64,000 nt of DNA from an uncultured Pelagibacteraceae bacterium (GTDB lineage Bacteria; Pseudomonadota; Alphaproteobacteria; Pelagibacterales; Pelagibacteraceae), in the NCBI GenBank assembly GCA_902534465.1, contig CACAPU010000005.1:19999-83998 (forward strand), written 5' to 3'. Position 1 is the first letter of the stretch. Each line of letters opens with the position of its first letter. Position numbers and translations under genes: made by a program. The notes beneath the pieces were generated by a model, which saw only the letters and a program-made list of their open reading frames with translations, made no database searches and had not been told where the DNA came from. This document shows positions 24,636-36,799 of the stretch, one piece after another.

Positions 24636-26029
24636 TGGCTGATAAATTTGATGTTACAGTAATTGGTGGTGGTCCTGCAGGATACGTTTGTGCTATAAGA
24701 TTAGCTCAATTAGGCTTAAACACTGCATGTATTGAGTCAAGGGGATCATTAGGAGGAACTTGTTTGAATATTGGATGTATACCATCAAAAAGTTTATTAA
24801 ATCTATCTGAGAATTTTCATAAAGCTAAAAACTTTGCCAATATTGGTATTGAGACAGGTGAGATTAAATTAAATTTAAAAAAAATGATGGAAAATAAGGA
24901 AAAATCTGTATCAACGTTGACAAAAGGGGTGGAATTTTTGTTTAAAAAAAATAAGGTTACATACATTAAAGGGACCGGAACATTAAAAACTAAAGATGAA
25001 ATATTAGTAAAAATTAATAATCAAGAGACAAAAATAAAATCAAACAAAATAATAATTAGCACTGGCTCAGCCCCTTTACCTCTTCCTGGTATAGAGTTTG
25101 ATGAAAAGCAAATATTATCTTCTACTGGTGCATTATCCATTTCTAAACTACCAAAAAAAATGATTGTTGTAGGTGGTGGATATATTGGTTTAGAAATGGG
25201 ATCAGTTTGGTCGCGACTGGGAACTGAAGTACAAGTTGTAGAGTATCTTGATCATATTACTCCAGGATTAGATAAAGAAATTTCTAACGAGTTTATGAAA
25301 ATTTTGAAAAAACAAAATATTAAATTTGATTTAAATACTAAGGTCGAAAAAATTTCTAAAAATAGTGAAGGAGTTGAAGTAGAAATTTCAAATGAAGGAA
25401 AAAAAAGTAAGTTAGAAGCTGACGTGGTTCTTATTTCAGTGGGTCGAAAACCTTATACTGATAATTTAAATTTAGATAATATTGGTGTTATTCTTGATAA
25501 AAAAGGAAGAATTAAAGTTGATAAAAATTTTGAGACAAATATTAAAAATATTTATGCAATAGGTGATGTAATAGATGGTCCTATGCTAGCGCATAAGGCA
25601 GAAGAAGAGGGGATAGCTGTTGCAGAACTTATTGCAGGTCAATCTGGACATGTAAATTATAATTTGATACCAGGAGTAATATATACATCCCCAGAAGTTG
25701 CTTATGTAGGTGAAAATGAGGAGCAGCTTAAAGAAAAAAACATAGATTATAAAATTGGAAAATTTCCTTTCATGGCAAATTCAAGAGCTAAGGCAATAAA
25801 TGAACCTGAGGGGTTTGTAAAAATATTAGCTGATAGCTCAACAGATCGTGTTTTAGGTGTTCATATTATTGGCCCACATGCTGGAGAAATGATTGCTGAG
25901 ATGTCTATTGCTATGGAGTTTGGAGCAAGTTCTGAGGATATCGCAAGAACTTGCCATGCACATCCAACTTTTTCAGAGGCAATTAAGGAAGCAGCATTAT
26001 CTGTAGATAAGAGACAGATCCACTCATAA
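24635..26029 (+). CDS. lpdA: Dihydrolipoyl dehydrogenase
   Basis: DVTVIGGGPAGYVCAIRLAQLG, GGTCLNIGCIPSKSLL, HAHPTFSEAIKEAAL. Confidence 0.97.
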   Translation: MADKFDVTVIGGGPAGYVCAIRLAQLGLNTACIESRGSLGGTCLNIGCIPSKSLLNLSENFHKAKNFANIGIETGEIKLNLKKMMENKEKSVSTLTKGVEFLFKKNKVTYIKGTGTLKTKDEILVKINNQETKIKSNKIIISTGSAPLPLPGIEFDEKQILSSTGALSISKLPKKMIVVGGGYIGLEMGSVWSRLGTEVQVVEYLDHITPGLDKEISNEFMKILKKQNIKFDLNTKVEKISKNSEGVEVEISNEGKKSKLEADVVLISVGRKPYTDNLNLDNIGVILDKKGRIKVDKNFETNIKNIYAIGDVIDGPMLAHKAEEEGIAVAELIAGQSGHVNYNLIPGVIYTSPEVAYVGENEEQLKEKNIDYKIGKFPFMANSRAKAINEPEGFVKILADSSTDRVLGVHIIGPHAGEMIAEMSIAMEFGASSEDIARTCHAHPTFSEAIKEAALSVDKRQIHS

Positions 26030-26088
26030 ACTAGACTTAAAATTATATCTTTCATTATGTTAATCACAAAGTAGTGATATATTTAAGA

Positions 26089-27441
26089 ATGAGTATAAAC
26101 TTAGGTAAAAAATTTCTTTCTCAAAAAAATTTTAAGGATGCTGAAGAAGTATTTCTAGATTTAAATAAAAATAATAATAATTTTGAGATTAATTATAACC
26201 TTGGTATCGTTTATTTTGAACTAAAGAAAATTAAAGAAAGTTTAAAATATTTTGAAAAGTGTAAAAAAATAGATCCTAGATCCTTAAATACTTATTTAAA
26301 AATTGCATACCTGGAACAGACTACAGGTGATATAGAAAAATCACTATTAACTTATCTCAAAGTTTTGGATATAAATATAAAAGATATAAGAGCTTACTAT
26401 GGAATTTTTACGTTAAATCCTAAATTTCTCAAAAAGAGTCATTTTGAAGTTATTAAACAAATTAATGAGAGCCCAAAAGCAAACGCTTTAGAAAAGTTTT
26501 TATCCGAATTTTTGATATCTAAAAAGGAAAAGAGTGAAGGCAACATTGATAAGGAATTGATTTTTTTAAATAATGCTCACAATCTCTGTTTTGATTTTAA
26601 AAAAGAGTATAATCTACAATCACAAAAATATTACTCACAAGTAATTTTAGAGCATTACAATCAAACAAATTTTATTAATAATGATAAGAATTCTTATTTA
26701 TTTGATGATATTTCGCCAATATTTATTATAGGTTTACCTAGATCTGGATCTACATTGATTGAGGCAATTATTACCTCTTCTGAAGACAAGATTCCATCAT
26801 TCGGAGAAAGTTCCTTTATAAATATGGGAATAATAAATCAACTTTCATATAAAATATTGTCAAATATTGAAAGCAAAAAAACATTTGATTTTAAAGTTAA
26901 TGAATTCAAAGATTTCATTAACAAAAAATATTCTCAGTTTTCATTAATTGGAAGTAAAACAAAAAATTTTGTGGATAAATCTTTGGAAAATTTTTTTAAT
27001 TTAGAATTTATATTAAGCATTTTTCCTAAGGCTCGTTTCTTACATTGTCACAGAAATCTTAAAGACTCAATAGTTGGAATTTACCAATCATTATTGCCTG
27101 ATATTTCATGGACTCATAATATAGAAAATATAATAAGTTATATTGATAACTATAAAAATATAATGGATTACTTCAAAAAAAAATATCCGGACAAAATTTT
27201 CGATATTTCCCTGGAATACTTGACGAATAATAAGGAGGAAGTTTCAAAAGATATTTTCAATTTTTGCAATATCAAATGGAACTCTTACGTTCTTGAGTAT
27301 TATAAGAGAGTTGATCTAGATATTAGAACAACAAGTAATATTCAAATCAGAAACGAGATTACCAGTTATGACTCTAAGAAATATTCACAATATTATAATT
27401 TGTTTAAGAATTATAAAGATAAATATAATTGGCTAAAATAA
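26089..27441 (+). CDS. TPR-repeat protein with C-terminal sulfotransferase domain
   Basis: N-terminal TPR-like helices (NYNLGIVYFELKKIKESLKYFEKCKKIDP); P-loop-like PIFIIGLPRSGSTLIEAII and ARFLHCHRNLKDSIVGIYQ (PAPS-binding type). Track start 26074 is GTG; ATG 26089 preferred. Confidence 0.82.
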   Translation: MSINLGKKFLSQKNFKDAEEVFLDLNKNNNNFEINYNLGIVYFELKKIKESLKYFEKCKKIDPRSLNTYLKIAYLEQTTGDIEKSLLTYLKVLDINIKDIRAYYGIFTLNPKFLKKSHFEVIKQINESPKANALEKFLSEFLISKKEKSEGNIDKELIFLNNAHNLCFDFKKEYNLQSQKYYSQVILEHYNQTNFINNDKNSYLFDDISPIFIIGLPRSGSTLIEAIITSSEDKIPSFGESSFINMGIINQLSYKILSNIESKKTFDFKVNEFKDFINKKYSQFSLIGSKTKNFVDKSLENFFNLEFILSIFPKARFLHCHRNLKDSIVGIYQSLLPDISWTHNIENIISYIDNYKNIMDYFKKKYPDKIFDISLEYLTNNKEEVSKDIFNFCNIKWNSYVLEYYKRVDLDIRTTSNIQIRNEITSYDSKKYSQYYNLFKNYKDKYNWLK

Positions 27442-29397
27442 ATGCAAATTCCAGTTTTACTACCAAATATTTTTAATTATCCATTTACTTATGAAAGCGA
27501 TAAAAAACTTAGCCCAGGCACTTATGTAAAAGTTCCATTTGGAAAAAAAGATTTAACTGGTGTTATCTGGAATTTATATGAGCAAAAAACTCAAAAAAGA
27601 TTTAAACTTAAAAAAATTAAGTCTATTATTAAAGTAAATCCTCTAAAAATAGAGACGATAAAATTTTTAAATTGGTTCTCAAGTTACAACTTAGTCCCCG
27701 TTGGAATGTCTTTAAAACTTCATTTGCTCGGAGGAGATGCAATACCAAAATTTGATGATAAGGAGTATTTAATCTTTAATAATAAAAGTAAGACCGAAAC
27801 CTTTAGACTTTCCGGAGATCAACAAAGAGTATCTAAAGAAATGCTAAAAAAAAACGACGAATTTAGAGTGCATCTACTCCAAGGAACAACTGGATCTGGA
27901 AAAACTATTGTATATTTCAAGCAAATAGAGGAAATGTTAAAAAAAGGCAAACAAGCTTTAATTTTGTTACCTGAAATTGGACTAACTACAGAGTTCGAAA
28001 AAAAATTTGAGGAATTTTTCGGTTTTAAGTCAGCTATTTGGCATTCTGGAATAACTCCAAAAAAAAAGAAAATTATTTGGAGTGGTATTTCATCTGGGGT
28101 AGTCAAAGTTGTTATAGGAGCTAGATCATCATTATTTCTACCATTTAAAAAATTAGGGCTAATAATAGTTGATGAAGAGCATGATCAATCTTTTAAGCAA
28201 GATGAAGGTGTGATTTACAATGCTAGAGATATGGCAATAGCTAGGGCAAATTTTGAAAATATTCCTATAAATCTTGTGTCTGCAGTTCCGTCTATTGAGA
28301 CTTACTCAAATGTTAAAAGAAACAAATATTCAATTTCAAGATTAACCAAAAGATATAAAGATGCAAATCATCCTTCATTTGAAATAATTGATTTAAAAAA
28401 AAATAAATTAGATAAGCAATCATGGATTGCTTCAGAAACTCTAATTAAAGTTCAAGATCACCTAAAAAAAAAGGATCAAGTTTTATTTTTTATGAATAGA
28501 AGGGGGTTTGCCCCCTATGTTTTATGTAAAAATTGTGTGAAAGTTTATTCTTGTCCAAATTGTTCAATAAATTTAGTTTTTCATAAACATAAAAACATTT
28601 TGCTTTGTCATTATTGCGGCTTCAAAAACAAATTAAATAGAAGTTGTATAAAAGGTGGTATTTGTGATTTTGTTTTCAGTGGACCTGGCGTTGAAAGAAT
28701 TGCCGAAGAGGTAAAGGCAAAATTTCCAAATAAAAATATATCAATTTTTTCTAGTGATACGATGAATAAAAAATCATCTAAAAATAAACTTGAAAGTATA
28801 TTGAATGGTGAAGTTGATATCTTAATTGGCACACAGTTGATATCTAAAGGTTTTCATTTTCCAAATTTAAATTGTATTGTTGTCTTGGATATCGACCTTG
28901 CATCGAATGGGCATGATTTAAGAACTGCAGAAAAAAATCTTCAACTCTATCACCAATTATCAGGAAGAGCGGGTAGAACTGGAAACCCAGCTAAAGTATA
29001 TTTTCAAACTTATGGTATTGATAAAAATATTATAAATCAAATTACTAACAATGATCCGTTTATTTTTTTAGATAACGAATTGAAACTAAGAGAGAAAAAT
29101 AATTTACCACCATATGAAAGGTTTGTTTCAATAATACTTACTTCATCAAAAGAAAATATTTTAGAAAAAGAGTCACAAAGTTTTAAAAATAAACTCTTAA
29201 ATTCTCTTGATGATAGAGTCTTGGGACCAGTAAATGCTCCAATTTATAAAGTTAAGAGTAAGTACAGACAAAGGTTCTTAATAAGATCAAAAAAAGGTTC
29301 AAAAATTCAGAAAAAATTGGGTAAAATATTAAATGAACATAAATTGTCACCCGAAATAAAACTGACGGTTGATGTTGATCCAATAACCTTTAATTAA
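27442..29397 (+). CDS. priA: Primosomal protein N' (replication restart helicase)
   Basis: LLQGTTGSGKTIVYFKQIEE, VDEEHDQSFKQDEGVIYNARDMA, Zn-binding CKNCVKVYSCPNC...LLCHYCG, GTQLISKGFHFPNL. Confidence 0.95.
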   Translation: MQIPVLLPNIFNYPFTYESDKKLSPGTYVKVPFGKKDLTGVIWNLYEQKTQKRFKLKKIKSIIKVNPLKIETIKFLNWFSSYNLVPVGMSLKLHLLGGDAIPKFDDKEYLIFNNKSKTETFRLSGDQQRVSKEMLKKNDEFRVHLLQGTTGSGKTIVYFKQIEEMLKKGKQALILLPEIGLTTEFEKKFEEFFGFKSAIWHSGITPKKKKIIWSGISSGVVKVVIGARSSLFLPFKKLGLIIVDEEHDQSFKQDEGVIYNARDMAIARANFENIPINLVSAVPSIETYSNVKRNKYSISRLTKRYKDANHPSFEIIDLKKNKLDKQSWIASETLIKVQDHLKKKDQVLFFMNRRGFAPYVLCKNCVKVYSCPNCSINLVFHKHKNILLCHYCGFKNKLNRSCIKGGICDFVFSGPGVERIAEEVKAKFPNKNISIFSSDTMNKKSSKNKLESILNGEVDILIGTQLISKGFHFPNLNCIVVLDIDLASNGHDLRTAEKNLQLYHQLSGRAGRTGNPAKVYFQTYGIDKNIINQITNNDPFIFLDNELKLREKNNLPPYERFVSIILTSSKENILEKESQSFKNKLLNSLDDRVLGPVNAPIYKVKSKYRQRFLIRSKKGSKIQKKLGKILNEHKLSPEIKLTVDVDPITFN

Positions 29398-29495
29398 GAG
29401 ACAAAATAGGTATTAAATAATAAATCTGATACTTGAAGACATCATACTCATATGCTACTTAATCCAGAAAATCATCGAATTATAAAGAGTTAAAA

Positions 29496-30053
29496 TTGAG
29501 CAAAAATAACAGTTTTTCAGTAACCACAGCTAGCAGGTATTCTTTAGCTTTATATGAGTTGGCAAAAGAGGATAATGTAATAGACGAGATTGAAAATCAA
29601 TCAATCTCTATATTAAAACTAATAGAAGACAGTGAGGATTTTAAGTCATTAATAAAAGACCCAACTAACTCAGTAAATGACTTACAAAATGTAATCAGTA
29701 AAATTTCAAATATCTATAAATTAAATATTTTGTTATCAAAGTTTTTAGGATTTTTAATTCTAAAAAGAAGATTTTTTTATATAAAATCAATTCTACAAGA
29801 TTTTATCGATACCTGCTCAAAAAAAAGAGGTGAGGTTAAAGCAGAATTAATATCTTCAAAAGAATTATCAGATGATCAAGTAAGCAAAATTAAAAATGAG
29901 TTAGCTGAGAACTTTAGCAAAAAAATAAAATTAGACTATAAGTACGATAAAAGTTTAATTGGAGGTTTAATAATACAAGTTGGAAGTATTATGGTTGACA
30001 CCTCTATTAAAAATAAATTACAACAAATCGAAAATACAATGATAGAGGCTTAA
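29496..30053 (+). CDS. atpH: ATP synthase delta subunit (TTG start)
   Basis: First gene of the F1 operon; RYSLALYELAKE..., LIGGLIIQVGSIMVDTSIKNKL. Confidence 0.93.
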   Translation: MSKNNSFSVTTASRYSLALYELAKEDNVIDEIENQSISILKLIEDSEDFKSLIKDPTNSVNDLQNVISKISNIYKLNILLSKFLGFLILKRRFFYIKSILQDFIDTCSKKRGEVKAELISSKELSDDQVSKIKNELAENFSKKIKLDYKYDKSLIGGLIIQVGSIMVDTSIKNKLQQIENTMIEA

Positions 30054-31589
30054 ATGGAAATAAATCCTTCAGAAGTTACAAAAATATTAAAAGAACAGAT
30101 TAAAAAATTTGGTGATAAAGCTGAGGTCACGGAAGTAGGACAAGTTTTGTCTGTGGGTGATGGTATAGCGAGAATTTATGGACTAGATAATGTTCAAGCT
30201 GGCGAGATGGTAGAGTTTTCCGATGGATCAAAAGGTATGGCCTTAAATCTTGAGAGTGAAAATGTAGGGGTTGTTATTTTTGGAGATGACAAAGCCGTAA
30301 AAGAGGGAGACACCGTAAAGAGAACGGGTGCAATTGTAGATACACCAGTTGGAAAAGAATTATTAGGTAGAGTTGTTGATGGTTTGGGAAATCCAATTGA
30401 TGGAAAAGGTGCTTTGGATAAAAGTATAAAAAGAAGTAGGGTTGAGGTAAAAGCTCCTGGTATTATTCCACGTAAATCTGTAAGTGAGCCAATGCAGACT
30501 GGGCTTAAATCAATTGATAGTCTAGTTCCAATCGGGAGAGGTCAAAGAGAACTAATCATTGGTGATAGACAAACTGGTAAAACAGCCGTAGCTATAGATG
30601 CTATTATAAATCAGAAGAAAATTAATGAGTCTGGCGATGAGAAGAAAAAACTTTATTGTATTTATGTTGCTGTAGGTCAAAAACGGTCAACTGTCAGACA
30701 AATTGAAAAAACTTTAGAAGAAGCAGGTGCTATGGAGTATACAACGATAGTTGCTGCTACCGCATCAGATGCAGCACCTTTGCAATTTCTAGCTCCATAT
30801 ACTGGATGTGCTATGGGTGAATACTTTAGAGACAATGGTATGCATGCTTTGATAATATATGATGATTTATCAAAACAGGCAGTAGCGTATAGACAAATGT
30901 CTCTTTTATTAAGAAGACCACCAGGTAGAGAAGCTTATCCTGGTGATGTCTTTTACTTACACAGCAGATTGCTTGAAAGAGCTGCAAAATTGGGAGACGA
31001 GCATGGCGGAGGATCTTTAACTGCACTTCCAATTATTGAAACTCAAGGCGGAGATGTATCGGCATTTATACCAACAAATGTTATTTCAATTACTGATGGT
31101 CAAATATTCCTTGAAACTGAACTTTTTAACCAAGGTATAAGACCAGCGATAAATGTCGGTTTGTCTGTATCAAGAGTTGGATCTTCAGCTCAAACTAAAG
31201 CCATGAAAAAGGTATCTGGCTCAATGAAGTTAGAACTAGCACAATATCGTGAAATGGCAGCATTTGCACAATTTGGTTCAGATCTTGATGCATCTACTCA
31301 GAAATTACTTAATAGAGGTTCAAAATTAACTGAACTTTTGAAACAAAATCAATATTCTCCAATGACAGTTGCAGAACAAGTAATTTCTGTATTTTGTGGG
31401 GTAAAAGGACATCTTGATGATATAGATCAGAAAGACATAGCTAGTTTTGAGAATAAAATTATCGAAAAATGTAAAGCTGAAAAATCAGACATAATTGAAT
31501 CAATCTCAAGCTCAGGAAAACTTGAAGAAGACAAAGAGAAGGAATTGAATGAAATTATTCTGGAACTTAAGAAAGATTTTAAATCATAA
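30054..31589 (+). CDS. atpA: ATP synthase alpha subunit
   Basis: [44 protein letters not shown]. Confidence 0.98.
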   Translation: MEINPSEVTKILKEQIKKFGDKAEVTEVGQVLSVGDGIARIYGLDNVQAGEMVEFSDGSKGMALNLESENVGVVIFGDDKAVKEGDTVKRTGAIVDTPVGKELLGRVVDGLGNPIDGKGALDKSIKRSRVEVKAPGIIPRKSVSEPMQTGLKSIDSLVPIGRGQRELIIGDRQTGKTAVAIDAIINQKKINESGDEKKKLYCIYVAVGQKRSTVRQIEKTLEEAGAMEYTTIVAATASDAAPLQFLAPYTGCAMGEYFRDNGMHALIIYDDLSKQAVAYRQMSLLLRRPPGREAYPGDVFYLHSRLLERAAKLGDEHGGGSLTALPIIETQGGDVSAFIPTNVISITDGQIFLETELFNQGIRPAINVGLSVSRVGSSAQTKAMKKVSGSMKLELAQYREMAAFAQFGSDLDASTQKLLNRGSKLTELLKQNQYSPMTVAEQVISVFCGVKGHLDDIDQKDIASFENKIIEKCKAEKSDIIESISSSGKLEEDKEKELNEIILELKKDFKS

Positions 31590-31594
31590 AAATA

Positions 31595-33890
<2,296 letters not shown>

Positions 33891-33891
<1 letters not shown>

Positions 33892-34283
33892 TGAGCGAGG
33901 AATATTCATTAGAAATAGTAAACCCTGAAAAGTCTTTTTTGTCTAGAGATGATGTTACTGAGGTGGTAGTACCTGCATACGAGGGAGAAATTGGAATTTT
34001 AAAAGATCATATTTCTATTATATCTTTCTTAAAACCAGGAATTATCAAAATTTTTTCTAAGTCCGGAGAGGATAGCTACTATGTGAATGATGGTATAATT
34101 GAATTTAAAAATAATAATCTTTCTATACTCACAAGTCTTATTTTAGATTTGAAAGATATTGACAAGGAAAAATTAATAGAAATTAAGAAATCAGCAGAAG
34201 AAGAACTAAGTAAATCTGAAATCAGTGATCAAGAAAAATATTTATTAGACCAGAGAATTGAAGTGTTAAAATCAATTAACTAA
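33891..34283 (+). CDS. atpC: ATP synthase epsilon subunit
   Basis: Follows atpD; SLEIVNPEKSFLSRDDVTEVVVPAYEGEIGILKDH. Confidence 0.95.
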
Positions 34284-34751
34284 TATTTTTTTAATTTCTT
34301 TCTGAATTTTTTCATATACATGAAGCTTAAATGTTACGACTAGTTTAGTAATTTCATCAATATCTACCCACTTCCATTCAAGAAACTCTGGGTGTTTAGT
34401 TTTAATATTAATTTCTTTTTCGTCACCATTAAATCTCATAATATACCATTGCTGTTCTTGTCCTTTGAATTTACCTTTCCAAATAATTCCCAATAACTCA
34501 TTTGGTAAATGATAAGTAAGTAAGCCATCAACTTTTTTAATTAAACTCACTGATTTTATGCTTGTTTCTTCCTCTAATTCTCTAATTGCAGCTTCATAAA
34601 AGTCTTCACCTTTATCAACCCCACCCTGTGGCATTTGCCAAAAATTTTTTTTATTATCTATTCTTTTTGCAACAAAAATTTTGTTTTCTTTATTTAAAAC
34701 AACTATCCCCACGCCACTTCTAAGTGGTAAATTTTTATATTTCTCTTTCAT
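34272..34751 (-). CDS. rppH: RNA pyrophosphohydrolase (Nudix)
   Basis: LPLRSGVGIVVLNKENKIFVAKR..WQMPQGGVDKGEDFYEAAIRELEEETSI. Confidence 0.92.
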   Translation of the reverse strand: MKEKYKNLPLRSGVGIVVLNKENKIFVAKRIDNKKNFWQMPQGGVDKGEDFYEAAIRELEEETSIKSVSLIKKVDGLLTYHLPNELLGIIWKGKFKGQEQQWYIMRFNGDEKEINIKTKHPEFLEWKWVDIDEITKLVVTFKLHVYEKIQKEIKKILVN

Positions 34752-34752
34752 T

Positions 34753-35895
34753 TTAACCGTTTAAGAGCTCTAAAGCGAATTGAAGTTGATTATCTGTATC
34801 AGTATTAAACCTAAAGTCGTCAGATCCTTCAGCAATCTCAATATCAGGTGAGACACCTATTTCTGAAATTGATTTGCCAGATGGAAGATAATATTTAGAT
34901 ACAGTTAATCTTATTGCACCTTTATTTTTGAGTGGAATAATTGATTGGACAGACCCTTTGCCATAGCTATTTTCTCCAATTACTACTGCTCTTTTGTGAT
35001 CCTTAAGTGCACCTGCTACAATTTCAGATGCAGATGCTGAACCATAATTTATTAAAACAACAATTGTATTTCCATCTAATATATCACCTTTTTTTGCAAA
35101 AAATTTTCTACTTTCATATTTTTTTTTACTTTTTGTTGAAACAATTTCTCCACTATCTAAAAAAAAATCTGTAATTTTAATTGCCTGAGAAAGAAGCCCA
35201 CCAGGATTATTTCTTAAATCTAAAATATAATTTTTAACATTTTTATTTTTTTTAAATTCTTTAATTTTATCCTTAATTTGATCACTACTATTTTCATTAA
35301 ATGAGGTAAGTCTCAAATAACCAGTCTTATTTTCTAATATTTCAGATTTTACAGATGAAACTTTAATTTTTTCTCTTGTGATATTAAAAACTAATGCCTT
35401 TCGTTCACCTCTTCGTCTGACTGTTATTTCAATATCTGTTCCAACAGGACCTCTCATAATATCTACTGCTTCACTCAAGGATTTTCCCTGAACTTGAATA
35501 TCATTAATTTTTACTATGTAATCACCAGCTTTAACTCCTGCTTCAGCCGCAGGTGAATCGTCCATGGGTGTTATTACTTTTATTACCCCAGCCTCCATAC
35601 TTACCTCAATTCCCAGACCACCAAATTCTCCACTAGTTTCTGTTTGCATACTTTTATAAGAATCTGGTGTCATATAAGCAGAGTAAGGGTCTAAAGATTG
35701 AAGAACGCCATTGATTGCAGCATCCATCACATCACTTTGATTTACCTCTTCAACAAATTCTTTGTTAATTTTGTCTAAGACTTCTGAAAAAACATCTATT
35801 TTTTTGTATATATCATTCTCATCTGATGAGCTTACAATATTAGTTATTGAAAAAAAAATAAATAATGACAAAAAAAAGATTTTAATTCTTTTCAT
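34753..35895 (-). CDS. ctpA: C-terminal processing peptidase (S41)
   Basis: PDZ plus S41: LDLRNNPGGLLSQAIKI, NYGSASASEIVAGALKDHKRAVVIGENSYGKGSVQ. Confidence 0.93.
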   Translation of the reverse strand: MKRIKIFFLSLFIFFSITNIVSSSDENDIYKKIDVFSEVLDKINKEFVEEVNQSDVMDAAINGVLQSLDPYSAYMTPDSYKSMQTETSGEFGGLGIEVSMEAGVIKVITPMDDSPAAEAGVKAGDYIVKINDIQVQGKSLSEAVDIMRGPVGTDIEITVRRRGERKALVFNITREKIKVSSVKSEILENKTGYLRLTSFNENSSDQIKDKIKEFKKNKNVKNYILDLRNNPGGLLSQAIKITDFFLDSGEIVSTKSKKKYESRKFFAKKGDILDGNTIVVLINYGSASASEIVAGALKDHKRAVVIGENSYGKGSVQSIIPLKNKGAIRLTVSKYYLPSGKSISEIGVSPDIEIAEGSDDFRFNTDTDNQLQFALELLNG

Positions 35896-36245
35896 TATAT
35901 AATTATTTTTTCTTTGGGAATTAACTCAGACCATATCTTTTCTAATTCATAAAATTTTCTTTTTTCAGGATTGAAAATATGAACAATTAGATCTATTCCA
36001 TCCACTAGCTTCCAGTCACTACTTTCTCTTCCTTCAATTTTACAGTTGTTTACGCCATTTTTTTTCAAGTATTCATAAACTTGCTCTGACAAAGCTTGGA
36101 TATGTCTTGAAGACGTTCCACTAGCGATTATCATTTGATCTGCTATTGAAGATTTTCCATCTAAATCGATTAAAACAATATCTAAGGCTTTATTTGCATC
36201 CAAAAGATTGATCACATCATTGTGAATAGAAGAGATTTTATCCAT
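35895..36245 (-). CDS. rsfS: Ribosomal silencing factor RsfS
   Basis: ADQMIIASGTSSRHIQALSEQVYEYLKKNGV, EGRESSDWKLVDGIDLIVHIF. Confidence 0.92.
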   Translation of the reverse strand: MDKISSIHNDVINLLDANKALDIVLIDLDGKSSIADQMIIASGTSSRHIQALSEQVYEYLKKNGVNNCKIEGRESSDWKLVDGIDLIVHIFNPEKRKFYELEKIWSELIPKEKIII

Positions 36246-36262
36246 TAATTAATTTAAGAGTA

Positions 36263-36799
36263 TCAAATTTTTCTTAATTTAGAAGATGAAATATTGACCT
36301 TATTAAATTTCACGAATTCTAAGCTTTTTTTACTATATTTTTTAAAGGTCCTAGAACTTAATGATCTAGCCTTGTATCCGTCTCTGTCAAACACCAGAAT
36401 ATTACAAATAGATGTAATTAAATCAGAATTCTTCCATTTATGAAAATTTATCAAACTATCTGCTCCCATTATAAAATAAATATCAGTATTTTTATTTTTT
36501 TTTTTTATATATTTTATCAGGTCGACTGTTCTATTTGATTTAATTTTATCCTCAAAATATTTTACTTTTATAAATAAATATTCTTGAGTAATTTTTTTTG
36601 CAAAATTTATTCTTTTATTCAAACTTAAACTACTTTTATCTTTAAATGGATTTTTTTTGGTTACCGCCCAAATAATATTATCAATACCGTATCTTTTTTT
36701 TGCTTCCTTAGAGATACTTAAATGACCTTTATGCGCTGGATCGAAAGTTCCCCCAAGAATACCAATTTTTTTTTTATTTTCTTGTTTGACCTGATCCAT
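36263..36799 (-). CDS. nadD: Nicotinate-nucleotide adenylyltransferase
   Basis: KKIGILGGTFDPAHKGHLSISKEA, IMGADSLINFHKWK. Track ORF start 36913 over-extends into proA; ATG 36799 (or 36808) fits. Confidence 0.88.
   Translation of the reverse strand: MDQVKQENKKKIGILGGTFDPAHKGHLSISKEAKKRYGIDNIIWAVTKKNPFKDKSSLSLNKRINFAKKITQEYLFIKVKYFEDKIKSNRTVDLIKYIKKKNKNTDIYFIMGADSLINFHKWKNSDLITSICNILVFDRDGYKARSLSSRTFKKYSKKSLEFVKFNKVNISSSKLRKI

Noticed and set aside
26050-26080. Short hairpin ATCAC-AAAGTA-GTGAT after lpdA as terminator
   Set aside because: Only 5 bp and no following T-tract; too weak to call.
27819-28106. 95-aa antisense ORF over priA
   Set aside because: Opposite the conserved Walker region of priA; no independent support.
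29433-29461. atpH promoter TTGAAG-N17-TACTTA
   Set aside because: Plausible spacing but weak hexamers in AT-rich DNA; not distinguishable from chance.
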